A model generated the notes under the pieces. It was not told the DNA's origin. It made no database searches and saw nothing but the letters and a program-made list of their open reading frames with translations. The position numbers were made by a program, and so were the translations under genes. Below are positions 17,791 through 26,728 of a stretch of 64,000 nt of DNA, in pieces. Positions within the stretch are counted from its first letter, which is position 1; each line of letters opens with the position of its first letter. The DNA comes from Geobacter sp. AOG2 (GTDB taxonomy: Bacteria > Desulfobacterota > Desulfuromonadia > Geobacterales > Pseudopelobacteraceae), in the NCBI RefSeq assembly GCF_019972295.1, contig NZ_BLJA01000001.1, positions 91,903 through 155,902 on the forward strand. Direction: 5' to 3'.

Positions 17791-18345
17791 CTAAAAGGTC
17801 CAGCTTACTCCGATCACGTGGGTATCGAGGCCCGGGTTGGGGGTCCCGGTGCTGTAAAAAATATGCCCGTTCGAGATGTGCTGCAAGCGGTAACCGATCT
17901 TGAGCCCGTCGGCGAAGCGATAAAAAAGGCCCATATAGGCGCCATATTGAAGGATGCTGCCGAAATCCTGATCCCCAAACCGGCTTCTGTCCATTATGTT
18001 GACATTGATGCCGACCTCCGGGGCCAGGCCGAAATACGGGTTGTCGAGGACAAGACCGGTCCCCATGGAACCTATGAAACCGGTTGCCCGCGCCGAATGG
18101 AGGGCGCCGGCGGACACGTTGAGCTGCGGGAACAGCCCCCAGCCTGAAGACGACCGCCAATTCCAGGGCAGTCCGTACACCGCGAACAGTTCGTACTGAT
18201 GAAAATATTCCAGTTTGCGGTCAGCCTGCAGGCCCATCCTCAGGCCGACTTCATTCCACCCCGCCGGCGCATCCGCACAGAAAGCCTGCCAAGGGTTTTG
18301 AAGAAGAAACACGAGTAAAAAAATGACGACGAGATTTCCCGCCAC
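17791..18345 (-). CDS. PagL-type lipid A 3-O-deacylase (acyloxyacyl hydrolase family)
   Basis: PagL is an outer-membrane serine esterase that removes the 3-position acyl chain from lipid A. The C-terminal catalytic block YRLQHISNGHIFYSTGTPNP has the His-x-Ser pair, and the protein ends in aromatic strand GVSWTF. The family's catalytic acid is normally Glu; here the nearest acidic residue is Asp in NPGLDTH. I chose GTG 18345 (184 aa): it follows GAGGAGG at 5 bases and starts a Sec signal peptide; the longer frame from 18453 adds a hydrophilic, less plausible leader. The promoter region carries a perfect inverted repeat. Confidence 0.82.
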   Translation of the reverse strand: MAGNLVVIFLLVFLLQNPWQAFCADAPAGWNEVGLRMGLQADRKLEYFHQYELFAVYGLPWNWRSSSGWGLFPQLNVSAGALHSARATGFIGSMGTGLVLDNPYFGLAPEVGINVNIMDRSRFGDQDFGSILQYGAYMGLFYRFADGLKIGYRLQHISNGHIFYSTGTPNPGLDTHVIGVSWTF

Positions 18346-18440
18346 AGCGCCCTCCTCGTCGGCCCATGGGAAAAGACAACCGCAACGTTGCATTGGTTCT
18401 GGGGAAATACGGCGATATGCAAGATTGTTTTTCAGCCTGC

Positions 18441-18464
18441 GTACAATCTTCATTATGATTGTAC
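18441..18464. promoter_or_regulatory. Inverted-repeat operator candidate upstream of the pagL-like gene
   Basis: GTACAATC (18441-18448) and GATTGTAC (18457-18464) are perfect 8-bp inverted arms with an 8-bp spacer. On the - strand the distal arm contains TACAAT, a plausible -10 with TTTACT 16 bases upstream, so a bound factor would overlap the promoter. The regulator is unknown. Confidence 0.5.
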
Positions 18465-18507
18465 CGCGGTTTAATGAAGAGTAAAGTGCCCCGGCGTCGT
18501 TTTGTCC

Positions 18508-20343
18508 CTAGCTCAAGCCTTTCCTGATCTGGTACAGCCCCTCCAGGTCCAAGCCGTTCTTCTCGTAGTATTCCCGTTCCAGCTCCTCCACGTAGAAACG
18601 GTCGAGGCCGGAGTTCTCCAGGAAATCCTCCCGCAGCCCCACATTACGCTCGGTGATGATCTGGGGCAACAGGGAATGGAGGTACATGGCCTCCTTCTTG
18701 ATGGTGAAGATGGTTTCGTGGAAGAGGTGGTCGGGGATATCGGCCTTGAGGAGCCTTTTGTTCTTCAACTCCTCGACCACCTCCCGGCGCAGCGCCTCCT
18801 GATCGGCCCTGGTGGTGAACTTGGAGTAGAAGTTGCGGATCCGGTCGCGCACATGCTCCAGGAGAACCGATGAAATACGTTCTTCCTGGTCGATCTCCTG
18901 GAGCCGCTTGTGCAGTTCCTCGATGCGGGTCCCTCTCTCCACGGCGTTGAGCCCTTCCAGCAGGGCGGTCACCTTGCGGCGCCCGAAGCGGCCCAGATAG
19001 GCGTTCTGGAACAGCTCGCGGATGAACAGCTCATCGAAGCACCCCTCCTTGAGGTTGTCGAAGGCGGCCTTGTGCTCCAAGAGCCCCTGGAGCATCTCCT
19101 CGCTGATGCGCACGTTCTCCATGAAGGCCAGTTGGCTGACCAGGTTCGAGACGCTGTCGAAACGGTCCAGATAGGTGATGACGTAGGAAAACCCGTCCAT
19201 CAACCCCGGATCGGCCCCGTCGCGGATCTTTTCGTCGCACTCCTTGCTGGCGTCCAGCATGAGTTGATCGAAGGAATGATCGCGGTTTTCCACGGCCTTT
19301 TTCTTGGCCTTGACCAGGTTGAGCATGTCCTCGCGGTCGATATGGCTCTCGATCTGCTTTTCCTTGAGGAAGAACCCCTCCAGCACCTCGCGGGTGGCGG
19401 CGATGTAGTCCTGCTCCTTGCGATGGACCAGGTTGCGCCCCTTCTTGAGCATCTCGTCCAGGGTGTAGAAGAGGGCGCCGGGGATCTTGTTGCGCACCGA
19501 CAGCGTTTTGAGCCGGGTCAGGCGGGCGTTGTCCAGCGGGCTGATCTCCCCCTTGCTGTTGCAGGCCAGAAGGATGTTGCGGTATTCGTCCACGATGCGC
19601 TTGTTGGACGGATGGCGGTACATGGCGTCGATGCGCATGCGCTCCTGCTGGTAGCGGTCGATCCGGTAGGTGGCGGCAAGTTTGACCAGGCGGGCGAAAT
19701 CGTCGTCGGCGATCTTCTTGTTGCGGTAGTAAAGGCTTTTGAAGAGATCGCGGTATTCGCGATGGTGACGGTCGATCAGCTTGATGATGAAGAGCTGGGC
19801 GGCCTCGTCCTTGAGCAGCGGAAAGATATGGGAGATGAGGGCGTCGTCCCGCTCGTCGCCCACCGATCCGGAGCGTTTGACGATCTTGCCGAGACTCTTG
19901 ACCAACTCTTCCTGCTGGTATTTCAGTTTGCGGGAGAGCTGGTTGGAGTGGACGAAAAAGTAGTAGTTGCAGACGGCGTTTCCCTCGAAAAAGATATTCT
20001 CGAAGCTCTCTTCCCCGTGGGTGCGGTCGCTGAAGCGGATGGAGCCCTTGTCGTCGGAGCGCGCCCCGTACATGACCAGGCGGTTGATGATGTCCGGTTT
20101 GGCCAGGTCGGAGGAGGGCTGGTCGACCCCGAACATGTATTCGCAGAAATAGCCGCCGTTGCCCTGGTAGCTGATCCCCTCCGGGGCGATGATGAACTCG
20201 TTGCCCGGCGAGAAGATGCGGAGGTGGTCCTCCTCCTGGACGATGTTGAAGAAGTAGCGCTGATAGGCGTCGTTGCCGACCACCATGACGAAATATTCCA
20301 CATGGTCGCCGACCTGCCCGTGAAGCCGTATGTCCTTGTGCAT
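18508..20343 (-). CDS. Large conserved protein of unknown function (TIGR04442-like, tentative)
   Basis: A 611-aa soluble, charged protein with no signal peptide or membrane segment. The N-terminal ~130 residues are beta-rich (EYFVMVVGNDAYQRYFFNIV, GNEFIIAPEGISYQGNGGYF); the rest is helical with many Glu/Lys/Arg residues and likely coiled coils. From memory it resembles the Geobacter-associated family TIGR04442, whose function is not known. ATG 20343 has GAGAGGGAG upstream; the frame is open to 20427 without a better start. It sits 88 bp downstream of the PhnP-like gene on the same strand. Confidence 0.75.
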   Translation of the reverse strand: MHKDIRLHGQVGDHVEYFVMVVGNDAYQRYFFNIVQEEDHLRIFSPGNEFIIAPEGISYQGNGGYFCEYMFGVDQPSSDLAKPDIINRLVMYGARSDDKGSIRFSDRTHGEESFENIFFEGNAVCNYYFFVHSNQLSRKLKYQQEELVKSLGKIVKRSGSVGDERDDALISHIFPLLKDEAAQLFIIKLIDRHHREYRDLFKSLYYRNKKIADDDFARLVKLAATYRIDRYQQERMRIDAMYRHPSNKRIVDEYRNILLACNSKGEISPLDNARLTRLKTLSVRNKIPGALFYTLDEMLKKGRNLVHRKEQDYIAATREVLEGFFLKEKQIESHIDREDMLNLVKAKKKAVENRDHSFDQLMLDASKECDEKIRDGADPGLMDGFSYVITYLDRFDSVSNLVSQLAFMENVRISEEMLQGLLEHKAAFDNLKEGCFDELFIRELFQNAYLGRFGRRKVTALLEGLNAVERGTRIEELHKRLQEIDQEERISSVLLEHVRDRIRNFYSKFTTRADQEALRREVVEELKNKRLLKADIPDHLFHETIFTIKKEAMYLHSLLPQIITERNVGLREDFLENSGLDRFYVEELEREYYEKNGLDLEGLYQIRKGLS

Positions 20344-20431
20344 AACTCCCTCTCCAATGGCAATTGCCCATATAACCCGAATCCGCGGCGCCTTCACGGT
20401 TCCGCCCGCTCCACCGTTCAGGCTCACGGAT

Positions 20432-21190
20432 TCAGCTTACATCGAACTCCAGGCCGTCCCAGGCGAATTCGAAACCGGGCGGCAGCCTGGTCTGCTCGCT
20501 GTGAAGCACTTCGTGGGTCAGATGGGTGAGGATGACGCGCCCCGGCCTGATCGGTTCCACCGCGGCAATGGCCGCTTCGATGTTGAAATGGAACGGATGG
20601 GGAGTCCAGCGCAGTCCGTCCATGACCAGCACATCGAGCCCTTCCAGAAGCCGGAGGGAGCTGTCGGGAATGGCGCTGCAATCCGTCAGATAGGCGAACC
20701 TCCCGATGCGGAAGCCGGTGGCGCTGCTCTTGCCGTGCTCCAGGGGCACCGGGACGACCGTCAGTCCGAACAGCTCGAAGGGGTCCGAGACCTCATGGGC
20801 CGACAGAAGCGGGGTATAGCCCGATCCGTCCAGTTCGGCGAAAATGTACCTGAATCCCGCCAGCACCACCTCGAAGGTTGCCGGGGAGGCATAACAGGGA
20901 ATGACCTCTTTGTGCAAAAAATGGAAACCGCGCAGGTCGTCGATGCCGTTGACGTGATCGGCATGGGGATGGGTGAAGAGGACGGCGTCGACCCTGTCCA
21001 GGCCTTCGCGCAGGGCCTGCCGCCGCAGATCGGTGGAGGTGTCCACCAGGATGTTCCGCCCTGCGTGCCGGATCAGCAGGGAAGCCCGCGTCCTCCGGTC
21101 CTTCGGGTCGTCGGAACTGCATACCCGGCACCTGCATCCCACCATGGGAACCCCGGTCGATGTCCCGCTTCCCAGGATGGTTACCTTCAT
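20432..21190 (-). CDS. MBL-fold metallo-hydrolase, PhnP/RNase Z-like
   Basis: A 252-aa metallo-beta-lactamase-fold enzyme. Visible are the start MKVTILGSGTSTGVPMVGCR, a cysteine pair typical of PhnP-type proteins (CRCRVC), the metal motif THPHADHVNG (HxHxDH) and TDCSA, with a late HLTHE histidine. PhnP is a cyclic ribose phosphodiesterase of phosphonate breakdown, but no phn genes are nearby, so the substrate is open. ATG 21190 is chosen because it begins at the first beta-strand; the 207-base upstream open frame has no family homology I can see. Confidence 0.85.
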   Translation of the reverse strand: MKVTILGSGTSTGVPMVGCRCRVCSSDDPKDRRTRASLLIRHAGRNILVDTSTDLRRQALREGLDRVDAVLFTHPHADHVNGIDDLRGFHFLHKEVIPCYASPATFEVVLAGFRYIFAELDGSGYTPLLSAHEVSDPFELFGLTVVPVPLEHGKSSATGFRIGRFAYLTDCSAIPDSSLRLLEGLDVLVMDGLRWTPHPFHFNIEAAIAAVEPIRPGRVILTHLTHEVLHSEQTRLPPGFEFAWDGLEFDVS

Positions 21191-21431
21191 ACAGCGTCCT
21201 TTCCGTAATTCCGGTTCCAAATCGAAGCGGCATCTGCGTTGGCTTGTCTTCGGCTCCCCAACGTACGGCCTGTACGCCTTCGTCGCCTCGATCCTCGCCG
21301 CCTTGATGTCGTCATTGATGTGAAACCGGGATAAGGTGCACGAAAAATAACAGAAATCCCCCGGCCAGGCAAGGCGGATTTCCGGCCGGCCGCCCATGCC
21401 CGCCGCTTCCCTGGGGGGATGCCGGGGGGGC

Positions 21432-22337
21432 TTACGCCCGTTCGAGGGGGACCAGGAGCAGCGGGACCTTGGTGAGGGTGCAGACCCTGTGGGTCACGCT
21501 CCCGGCCCAAAACGCCTCCATGCCGGTTTTCCCGTGGGTCGCCAGAACGATGATGTCCACCCTGGCGTTGTCGGCGGCCTTTGCGATCGTTTTCGCCGGG
21601 TCGCCCCGCAACACATGGGCGCTTGCCGTAAAACCCCGTCTGTGCAGGGATTCCAGTTGTTCCCGGAAGATCTCCCGCGCATCCTGGGACGCCATTTCCA
21701 GAATCCGGGCGGTGGTGGCGGGGAGCATTCTGCCGGAGGCCTTTTCCGCACCCGACAGGGAGGCGAAACGGGGAACGACCATCACGAGGCGCAGGGCCGC
21801 GTCGCAGGCCCGGGCGATCTCCTCCGAAACCGGCAGGGCCTCCGCATGGCCGGGTTCTCCGTCCAGGGGGACCAGGATGTTGTGGCAGGCAAAGGGCGGT
21901 GCTCCGCCTTGTTCGTCCGGGTGGGTGATGAGGACCGGGCGTGCGCCCATGGCGATGACCTTCTGGGCGATGCTCCCCAGAAACAGGTGCAGGGCCTGGC
22001 CGCGGCCGTGGGAACACATGACCACCAGGTCGTGCTCCAGCTCGTCCGCATGGGCGACGATGCTGCCGGCGACATCGTCCGCTTCCGTGGCGTGGACGTG
22101 GCGGTCCACCGTTATCTCCGGCGGAAAGGCGCGTTGCGCCAGGAGTTGCAGATAGGTTGCGGCATCTTCCGCATTTCTCAGGTGCGGCTGGCCATGGACC
22201 TCGCTGGGGGCGTTTTTCTCCACCACATGGAAGAGCGTGACCCGCGCGTCGAACCGGGCCGCCAGAAAAGCGGCGGCGGGCAGGGCCGCCTCGGCCAGGA
22301 CCGAGCCGTCTAAAGGTACGAGGATGTGTTTGAACAT
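21432..22337 (-). CDS. Tandem universal stress protein (two UspA domains)
   Basis: A 301-aa protein with two UspA folds. Domain 1 starts MFKHILVPLDGSVLAEAALP and ends in the ATP motif GRGQALHLFLGS. Domain 2 starts NILVPLDGEPGHAEALPV and has GKTGMEAFWAGS. Both glycine-rich G-2x-G-9x-G-S type loops are intact, so ATP/AMP binding is likely. It is 4 bp from the NRAMP transporter stop and probably in one operon with it, suggesting a metal or redox stress role. Confidence 0.92.
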   Translation of the reverse strand: MFKHILVPLDGSVLAEAALPAAAFLAARFDARVTLFHVVEKNAPSEVHGQPHLRNAEDAATYLQLLAQRAFPPEITVDRHVHATEADDVAGSIVAHADELEHDLVVMCSHGRGQALHLFLGSIAQKVIAMGARPVLITHPDEQGGAPPFACHNILVPLDGEPGHAEALPVSEEIARACDAALRLVMVVPRFASLSGAEKASGRMLPATTARILEMASQDAREIFREQLESLHRRGFTASAHVLRGDPAKTIAKAADNARVDIIVLATHGKTGMEAFWAGSVTHRVCTLTKVPLLLVPLERA

Positions 22338-22341
22338 GGGA

Positions 22342-23688
22342 TCACCCCGTTATCAGCGTTTTATAGAGGAGGTAGGCGTTGAGCGCGAGGATGACCCCCG
22401 CGATCATGCCGGCCAGGACCGTTGTGATGCGTTTGTTGACCAACTCGCCCATGATGTCGGCGCGGCGGGTGAACATGACCAGGGGGATGATCGCGAACGG
22501 GAGCCCGAAACTGAGCACCACCTGGCTGACGATCAGGGTGCGGGTCGGGTCCAGGCCCATGCCGATGACGGCCAGTGAAGGCGCCATGGTCACCAGGCGC
22601 CGGAGCCAGATGGGGATGTGCCGCTGCATGAAGCCCTGCATGATCACCTGCCCCGCGCTGGTGCCCACGGTGGACGACGATAGCCCCGCGAGCAGCAGCG
22701 AGAGGCCGAAGATCCATTTGGCCGATGATCCCAGGAGCGGTTCCAGGGTGCGGTAGGCCTCCTCGATGGTGCCGACGGCGGCGTGCCCCGAGTAGTGGAA
22801 CGTGGCGGCCGCCATGATCAGCATGGCGGCATTGACGAAACTGGCCATGCCCATGGCGATGACCACGTCCGCGATCTCGAACCGGTACAGGCTCTGCAAC
22901 CGCTTTTTGTCCCGGACGACGATACGCCCCTGGGTCAGGGCGGAATGGAGGAAAATGGCGTGGGGCATGACGGTGGCCCCCAGGATTCCCGAGGCCAGAA
23001 GGACGCTCTCGGCCCCGGAGAACTGCGGTACGATGGCGTGGTAGGCGACGAGGCCCCAATCGGGCTTGACGATGATGGTCTCCAGCAGGTAGCAGAGGGC
23101 GATCATCCCGACCATGGCCGAGATGACCGCCTCCAGAGGCCTGAACCCGTAACGTTCCAGGCCGAGGATCAGCACCGTGGCCAGGGCGGTGAGCAGGGCG
23201 CCGGCAAACAGCGGTACGCCCAAAAGGAGTTGAAAGCCCAGGGCGGCGCCGAGGAATTCGGCCAGGTCCGTCGCCATGGCCACGAACTCCATCAGGACCC
23301 ACATGACGAAGACCACCGGGCGGGGGAAGTGGGCCCGGCACTGTTCGGCCAGGTTCATGCCCGTGGCGATGCCGAGTTTGGCCGAAAGGGTCTGGATGAG
23401 CATGGCCATGAGGTTGCTGGCCACGATCACCCAGACCAGCAGGTAGCCGAATTGGGCGCCCCCCTGGATGTTGGTGGCGAAGTTGCCCGGGTCCACGTAG
23501 GCCACGCTGGCGATGAAGGCCGGCCCCAAAAACGGCATCAGGCGCGTCAGCCGGTTTGGGCGCGACTGGCCGTCCAGGATATCCAGGGCCGTTTGGACGG
23601 TCCGGGAATCGTTCGATTCGCGGACGGGCGGTGGGGTTTCTTCTCCCATAATGGGGACCGTTTCCCCGCGGTCAGGTTTGGTCTGCAT
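22342..23688 (-). CDS. mntH: NRAMP-family Mn2+/Fe2+ transporter (MntH-like)
   Basis: A proton-coupled divalent-metal importer with 11 predicted membrane helices. The helix 1 metal site DPGNFATN and the helix 6 motif MPHAIFLHS are both intact, giving the Asp, Asn and Met ligands of Mn/Fe-type NRAMPs. The start is uncertain: 23688 (448 aa) overlaps the upstream rarD gene by 17 bases, ATG 23649 (435 aa) does not overlap, and neither has a good ribosome-binding site. No Fur or MntR box was identified. Confidence 0.9.
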   Translation of the reverse strand: MQTKPDRGETVPIMGEETPPPVRESNDSRTVQTALDILDGQSRPNRLTRLMPFLGPAFIASVAYVDPGNFATNIQGGAQFGYLLVWVIVASNLMAMLIQTLSAKLGIATGMNLAEQCRAHFPRPVVFVMWVLMEFVAMATDLAEFLGAALGFQLLLGVPLFAGALLTALATVLILGLERYGFRPLEAVISAMVGMIALCYLLETIIVKPDWGLVAYHAIVPQFSGAESVLLASGILGATVMPHAIFLHSALTQGRIVVRDKKRLQSLYRFEIADVVIAMGMASFVNAAMLIMAAATFHYSGHAAVGTIEEAYRTLEPLLGSSAKWIFGLSLLLAGLSSSTVGTSAGQVIMQGFMQRHIPIWLRRLVTMAPSLAVIGMGLDPTRTLIVSQVVLSFGLPFAIIPLVMFTRRADIMGELVNKRITTVLAGMIAGVILALNAYLLYKTLITG

Positions 23689-24601
23689 CGCGGTGTGCCG
23701 CCGGATTGCGGAATGTGCGGACGGCATCGGCAGTATAGAGCGCCAGGCCGCTCCAGATCAAGATGAATGTCACCAGGTGCGTGGGGGTGAACGGCTCCCC
23801 GTAGACCAGCACGGCCAGGGCGAAATGCAGGCTGGGGGTCAGGTATTGCAGGAAGCCGATGGTGGCCAGCCGCAGCTTGCGGGCCGCCGCGGCGAAGAGC
23901 ACGAGCGGCGTGGCGGTCAGGATGCCGGCCAGGGGGAGCCACAGGGCGCCTTTGGCCACGGCCGACGGGAAGGCCCCCTGGCCGTGCGCGCCCAGCCAGA
24001 GCAGGTATGCCAGCGCCAGAGGCCCGGTCAGGAGGGTCTCCACCAGCAGGCCGGCCAGGGCCTCCACGGAGGCCGTCTTGCGCAGCAGGCCGTAGAGGCC
24101 GAAGGATGCGGCCAGCGCCAGGGAGATCCAGGGCACGGTCCCGACCCGGACCGTCAGCAGGGCGACCCCGCCAACCGCCAGGAGCAGGCTGATCATTTGC
24201 AGCGGCCGCAGCCGTTCCCGCAGAAAGACCATGCCCAGGAGGACGTTGACCAGGGGGGTAATGAAGTATCCCAGGCTGGACTGGAGCACCTGGCCCTGCT
24301 CCACGGCATAGATGAACACCAGCCAGTTGACGGTGATCAGGGTGGTGGAGCCGACCAGGGTCAGGAGCACCCGGCGGGAGGCGAAAGCCGCCCTGACCTC
24401 GCCCCAGCGGCCCGCGGCGGCCGCCAGGACCAGCAGGAAGAGGACCGACCAGACGATGCGGTGGGAAACCACCTCCAGGGGCGGGATATCGTGCAGCGCC
24501 TTGAAGTAGACCGGGAAAAAGCCCCAGACCAGATAGGCCAGCAGGCCGTAGACCAGACCTTGGCGGAGCGGTTCCTGCCGTGGCGGGGCGGATGGCGGCA
24601 T
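23672..24601 (-). CDS. rarD: RarD, EamA-family transporter
   Basis: A 309-aa inner-membrane protein with ten predicted helices. RarD hallmarks are the N-terminal GLVYGLLAYLVWGFFPVYFK, HRIVWS, and the mid-protein LVFIYAVEQGQVLQSSLGYF with ITPLVNVLLG. RarD proteins are loosely linked to chloramphenicol resistance; the natural substrate is unknown. ATG 24601 matches the family start. It is 14 bp from the YbaK-like gene on the same strand. Confidence 0.92.
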   Translation of the reverse strand: MPPSAPPRQEPLRQGLVYGLLAYLVWGFFPVYFKALHDIPPLEVVSHRIVWSVLFLLVLAAAAGRWGEVRAAFASRRVLLTLVGSTTLITVNWLVFIYAVEQGQVLQSSLGYFITPLVNVLLGMVFLRERLRPLQMISLLLAVGGVALLTVRVGTVPWISLALAASFGLYGLLRKTASVEALAGLLVETLLTGPLALAYLLWLGAHGQGAFPSAVAKGALWLPLAGILTATPLVLFAAAARKLRLATIGFLQYLTPSLHFALAVLVYGEPFTPTHLVTFILIWSGLALYTADAVRTFRNPAAHRDADQT

Positions 24602-24615
24602 GGTGCGGCCCCGGC

Positions 24616-25095
24616 TCAGGACAGGGGCGCCGGCCGGCCGCCGGTGACGGCCAGGAGGTCGGCCGGCGTTATGCGGAACAGGGCGTGGGGGGTGCCGGCC
24701 GCGGCCCAGACCTCGGGGTATTCCAGAAGGTCCCGGTCGATGACGGGGGAAAGGGGTTCCAGGTGTCCCAGGGGGGGGATGCCGCCGATGGCGAAACCGG
24801 TCCGCTCCCGGACGAAGGCGGCGTCGGCCTTGCCGACCGGCTCGCCGCAGGCAGCTTCCAGGAGCGCCTCGTCGACCCGGTTCTTGCCGCTGACCAGGGC
24901 CAGCACCGGGTTCCCCGAATGGCGTCCTTTGAATATCAGCGATTTGACGATCTGGCCGACGTCGCACCCGACCGCTTCGGCCGCTTCGGCGGCGGTGCGG
25001 GAGCTGGCGGCCAGTTCCTGGACCCGGCAGGGAACCCCGGCCGTCTCCAGGGCCTCCTGCACCTTGCGGGCGCTGGGGCTGAGTTCATCGTTCAT
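24616..25095 (-). CDS. YbaK/ProX-family aminoacyl-tRNA deacylase-like protein
   Basis: A 159-aa single-domain protein of the YbaK/EbsC/ProX editing fold, which hydrolyses mischarged tRNA (for example Cys- or Ala-tRNAPro). The family blocks CDVGQIVKSLIFKG, containing the conserved catalytic lysine, VSGKNRVDEALLE and GFAIGGIPPLGH are clear. Specificity (YbaK, ProX or other) cannot be assigned from sequence. Confidence 0.9.
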   Translation of the reverse strand: MNDELSPSARKVQEALETAGVPCRVQELAASSRTAAEAAEAVGCDVGQIVKSLIFKGRHSGNPVLALVSGKNRVDEALLEAACGEPVGKADAAFVRERTGFAIGGIPPLGHLEPLSPVIDRDLLEYPEVWAAAGTPHALFRITPADLLAVTGGRPAPLS

Positions 25096-25123
25096 GGATG
25101 GTTTCCTTCCTTCTTCGAATATG

Positions 25124-26008
25124 TCAGGCCGGCTGCGGGGTGCGCGCCGTCACCCTGGTGAAGAGATACAGGCCGCTGAAAATGACCGCCCCGCCCGCCA
25201 TCTGTCGCAGGGTCGGGGGTTCGCCCAGGAAAACGGCGGCCCATAGTATGGCTCCCAGGGGTTCGCCCAGGATACTGACCGAAACCACCGAGGCCTGGAC
25301 GTACTTCAGCGCCCAGTTGAAGACCGTGTGCCCCATGACCGTGCAGACCAGGGCCAGGGCCAGGAAAAGAACCCAGTCGCGGGTCGGGTAGCCGGTGAAG
25401 GGGGTCCGGGTGACCAGTGTCGTGCCGACCAGGAACAGGGAACTGGTCCCGTAGGTCACAAAGGTGTATCCCTCCAGGGGGGTGTCCTTGCGCAGCCTGC
25501 GGCCGATCAGCAGGTAGCCGGAGACCATGACGGCCGCCACGAGCGCCAGCAGGTCGCCCACCAGCGCCCGCGGGCCGACCTGAAAATCGGCGGCCCCGAT
25601 GATGAGGCCCCCTGTCAGGGCCAGCACCCCTCCCACGACGGCCAGGCGCGGAATGTGTTCCTTGAAGAAGAGCAGCGAACCTATGACCACGAAGACCGGT
25701 TGCAGGGTCACCAGCACCGTGGAACTGGCCACGCTGGTATAGCCCAGGGAGGTGAACCAGGTCACGAAGTGCAGGGCCAGGAACAGGCCGCTCAAGGCCG
25801 AGAGCGCCACCTGCCGCCGGTCGAGCCCGGTCAGCGCGCCCTTTTTCAGCAGGGTGACGGGAGCCAGCGCCAGAAAGGTGAACAGCAGGCGGTACGTGGC
25901 GATGATCAGGGGCGGCGCCGTGGCGAGGCGCACGAACAGCGCCGAAAAGGAGACCGCGACCACGGCGGCCATCACGGCCAGGTAGGGATTGAGGGCCGGT
26001 CTCGGCAT
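25124..26008 (-). CDS. EamA/DMT-family transporter
   Basis: A 294-aa ten-helix drug/metabolite transporter with two EamA repeats: VSFSALFVRLATAPPLIIAT at the start and TVMGHTVFNWALKYVQASVV in the second half. It is distinct from the RarD paralogue 500 bp away. Its ATG overlaps the stop of the gamma-carbonic-anhydrase gene (TGATG), so they are translationally coupled. Substrate unknown. Confidence 0.9.
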   Translation of the reverse strand: MPRPALNPYLAVMAAVVAVSFSALFVRLATAPPLIIATYRLLFTFLALAPVTLLKKGALTGLDRRQVALSALSGLFLALHFVTWFTSLGYTSVASSTVLVTLQPVFVVIGSLLFFKEHIPRLAVVGGVLALTGGLIIGAADFQVGPRALVGDLLALVAAVMVSGYLLIGRRLRKDTPLEGYTFVTYGTSSLFLVGTTLVTRTPFTGYPTRDWVLFLALALVCTVMGHTVFNWALKYVQASVVSVSILGEPLGAILWAAVFLGEPPTLRQMAGGAVIFSGLYLFTRVTARTPQPA

Positions 26009-26535
26009 CAGTCGTTCATATACTGCAGGGCGTACTTCACGTAGTTGTCGGCGGATTTGCGCAGCCAGGCCACCTCGTCCGGGGTCAGGTCGCGCTTGTA
26101 CTTGGCCGGAGAACCGAGCCAGAGGGTGTGGGGAGGGATGACGGTGCCCTCGGTGACCAGAGCCCGCGCTCCCACCAGGGCGCCCTCGCCTACCACGGCC
26201 CGGTCCATCACCATGGCCTGCATGCCGATGAAGCAGCCGTCATGCAGGGTGCAGCCGTGCAGGGTAACGCTGTGGCCGATGGTGACATCGTCGCCGATGA
26301 TCAGCGGCGCGCCGGGGTCGTCGGCATGCTTTTTGTGGGTGACGTGCAGCATGGTCAGGTCCTGCACGTTGCTGCGCGCGCCGATACGGATGTGGTTCAC
26401 GTCGCCGCGAGCCACGCAGTTGTACCAGATGCTGCTCTGGGGGCCCATCTCCACGTCGCCGATGACCACGGCGGTCTCGGCCACGAAAGCTGTAGGGTCG
26501 ATCTTGGGGTGGATGCCCTGGAACGGTCGAATCAT
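26008..26535 (-). CDS. Gamma-carbonic anhydrase-like hexapeptide protein
   Basis: A 175-aa left-handed beta-helix protein of the YrdA/PaaY/CaiE group. Hexapeptide repeats run from DPTAFVAETAVVIGDVEMGP onwards; the metal-ligand histidines are in MLHVTHKKHAD and IGHSVTLHGC. These proteins trimerise and bind Zn or Fe; carbonic anhydrase activity is family-based, not proven. A TATA-like stretch and Shine-Dalgarno (GGAGGACG) lie upstream of ATG 26535. Confidence 0.9.
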   Translation of the reverse strand: MIRPFQGIHPKIDPTAFVAETAVVIGDVEMGPQSSIWYNCVARGDVNHIRIGARSNVQDLTMLHVTHKKHADDPGAPLIIGDDVTIGHSVTLHGCTLHDGCFIGMQAMVMDRAVVGEGALVGARALVTEGTVIPPHTLWLGSPAKYKRDLTPDEVAWLRKSADNYVKYALQYMND

Positions 26536-26728
26536 TTCGTCCTCCGCTGACTGGTGGTGAGGGCAGAAGTATACCCACTCGGGGAAAGATTGGCAATAAA
26601 ATGCCGTGCACAGGCGGTTTTTGCCGTATCCGTGCCGATTTATTTACATTTATTTACTTGTTGCCCCGCCCCATATTTGCTATGTTTTACAATCTCTGTG
26701 AAAGACTGGGAAAAGGGGATGGAGCGCG

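Noticed and set aside
18910..20529. 539-codon + strand frame opposite the 611-aa gene
   Set aside because: Translation is repetitive Val/Glu/Asp-rich without motifs, and it crosses two clear - strand genes.
21262..21276. Palindrome CGTACGGCCTGTACG between the PhnP-like and Usp genes
   Set aside because: Only one copy in the window and 5-bp arms; it may belong to a genomic repeat family but cannot be supported here.
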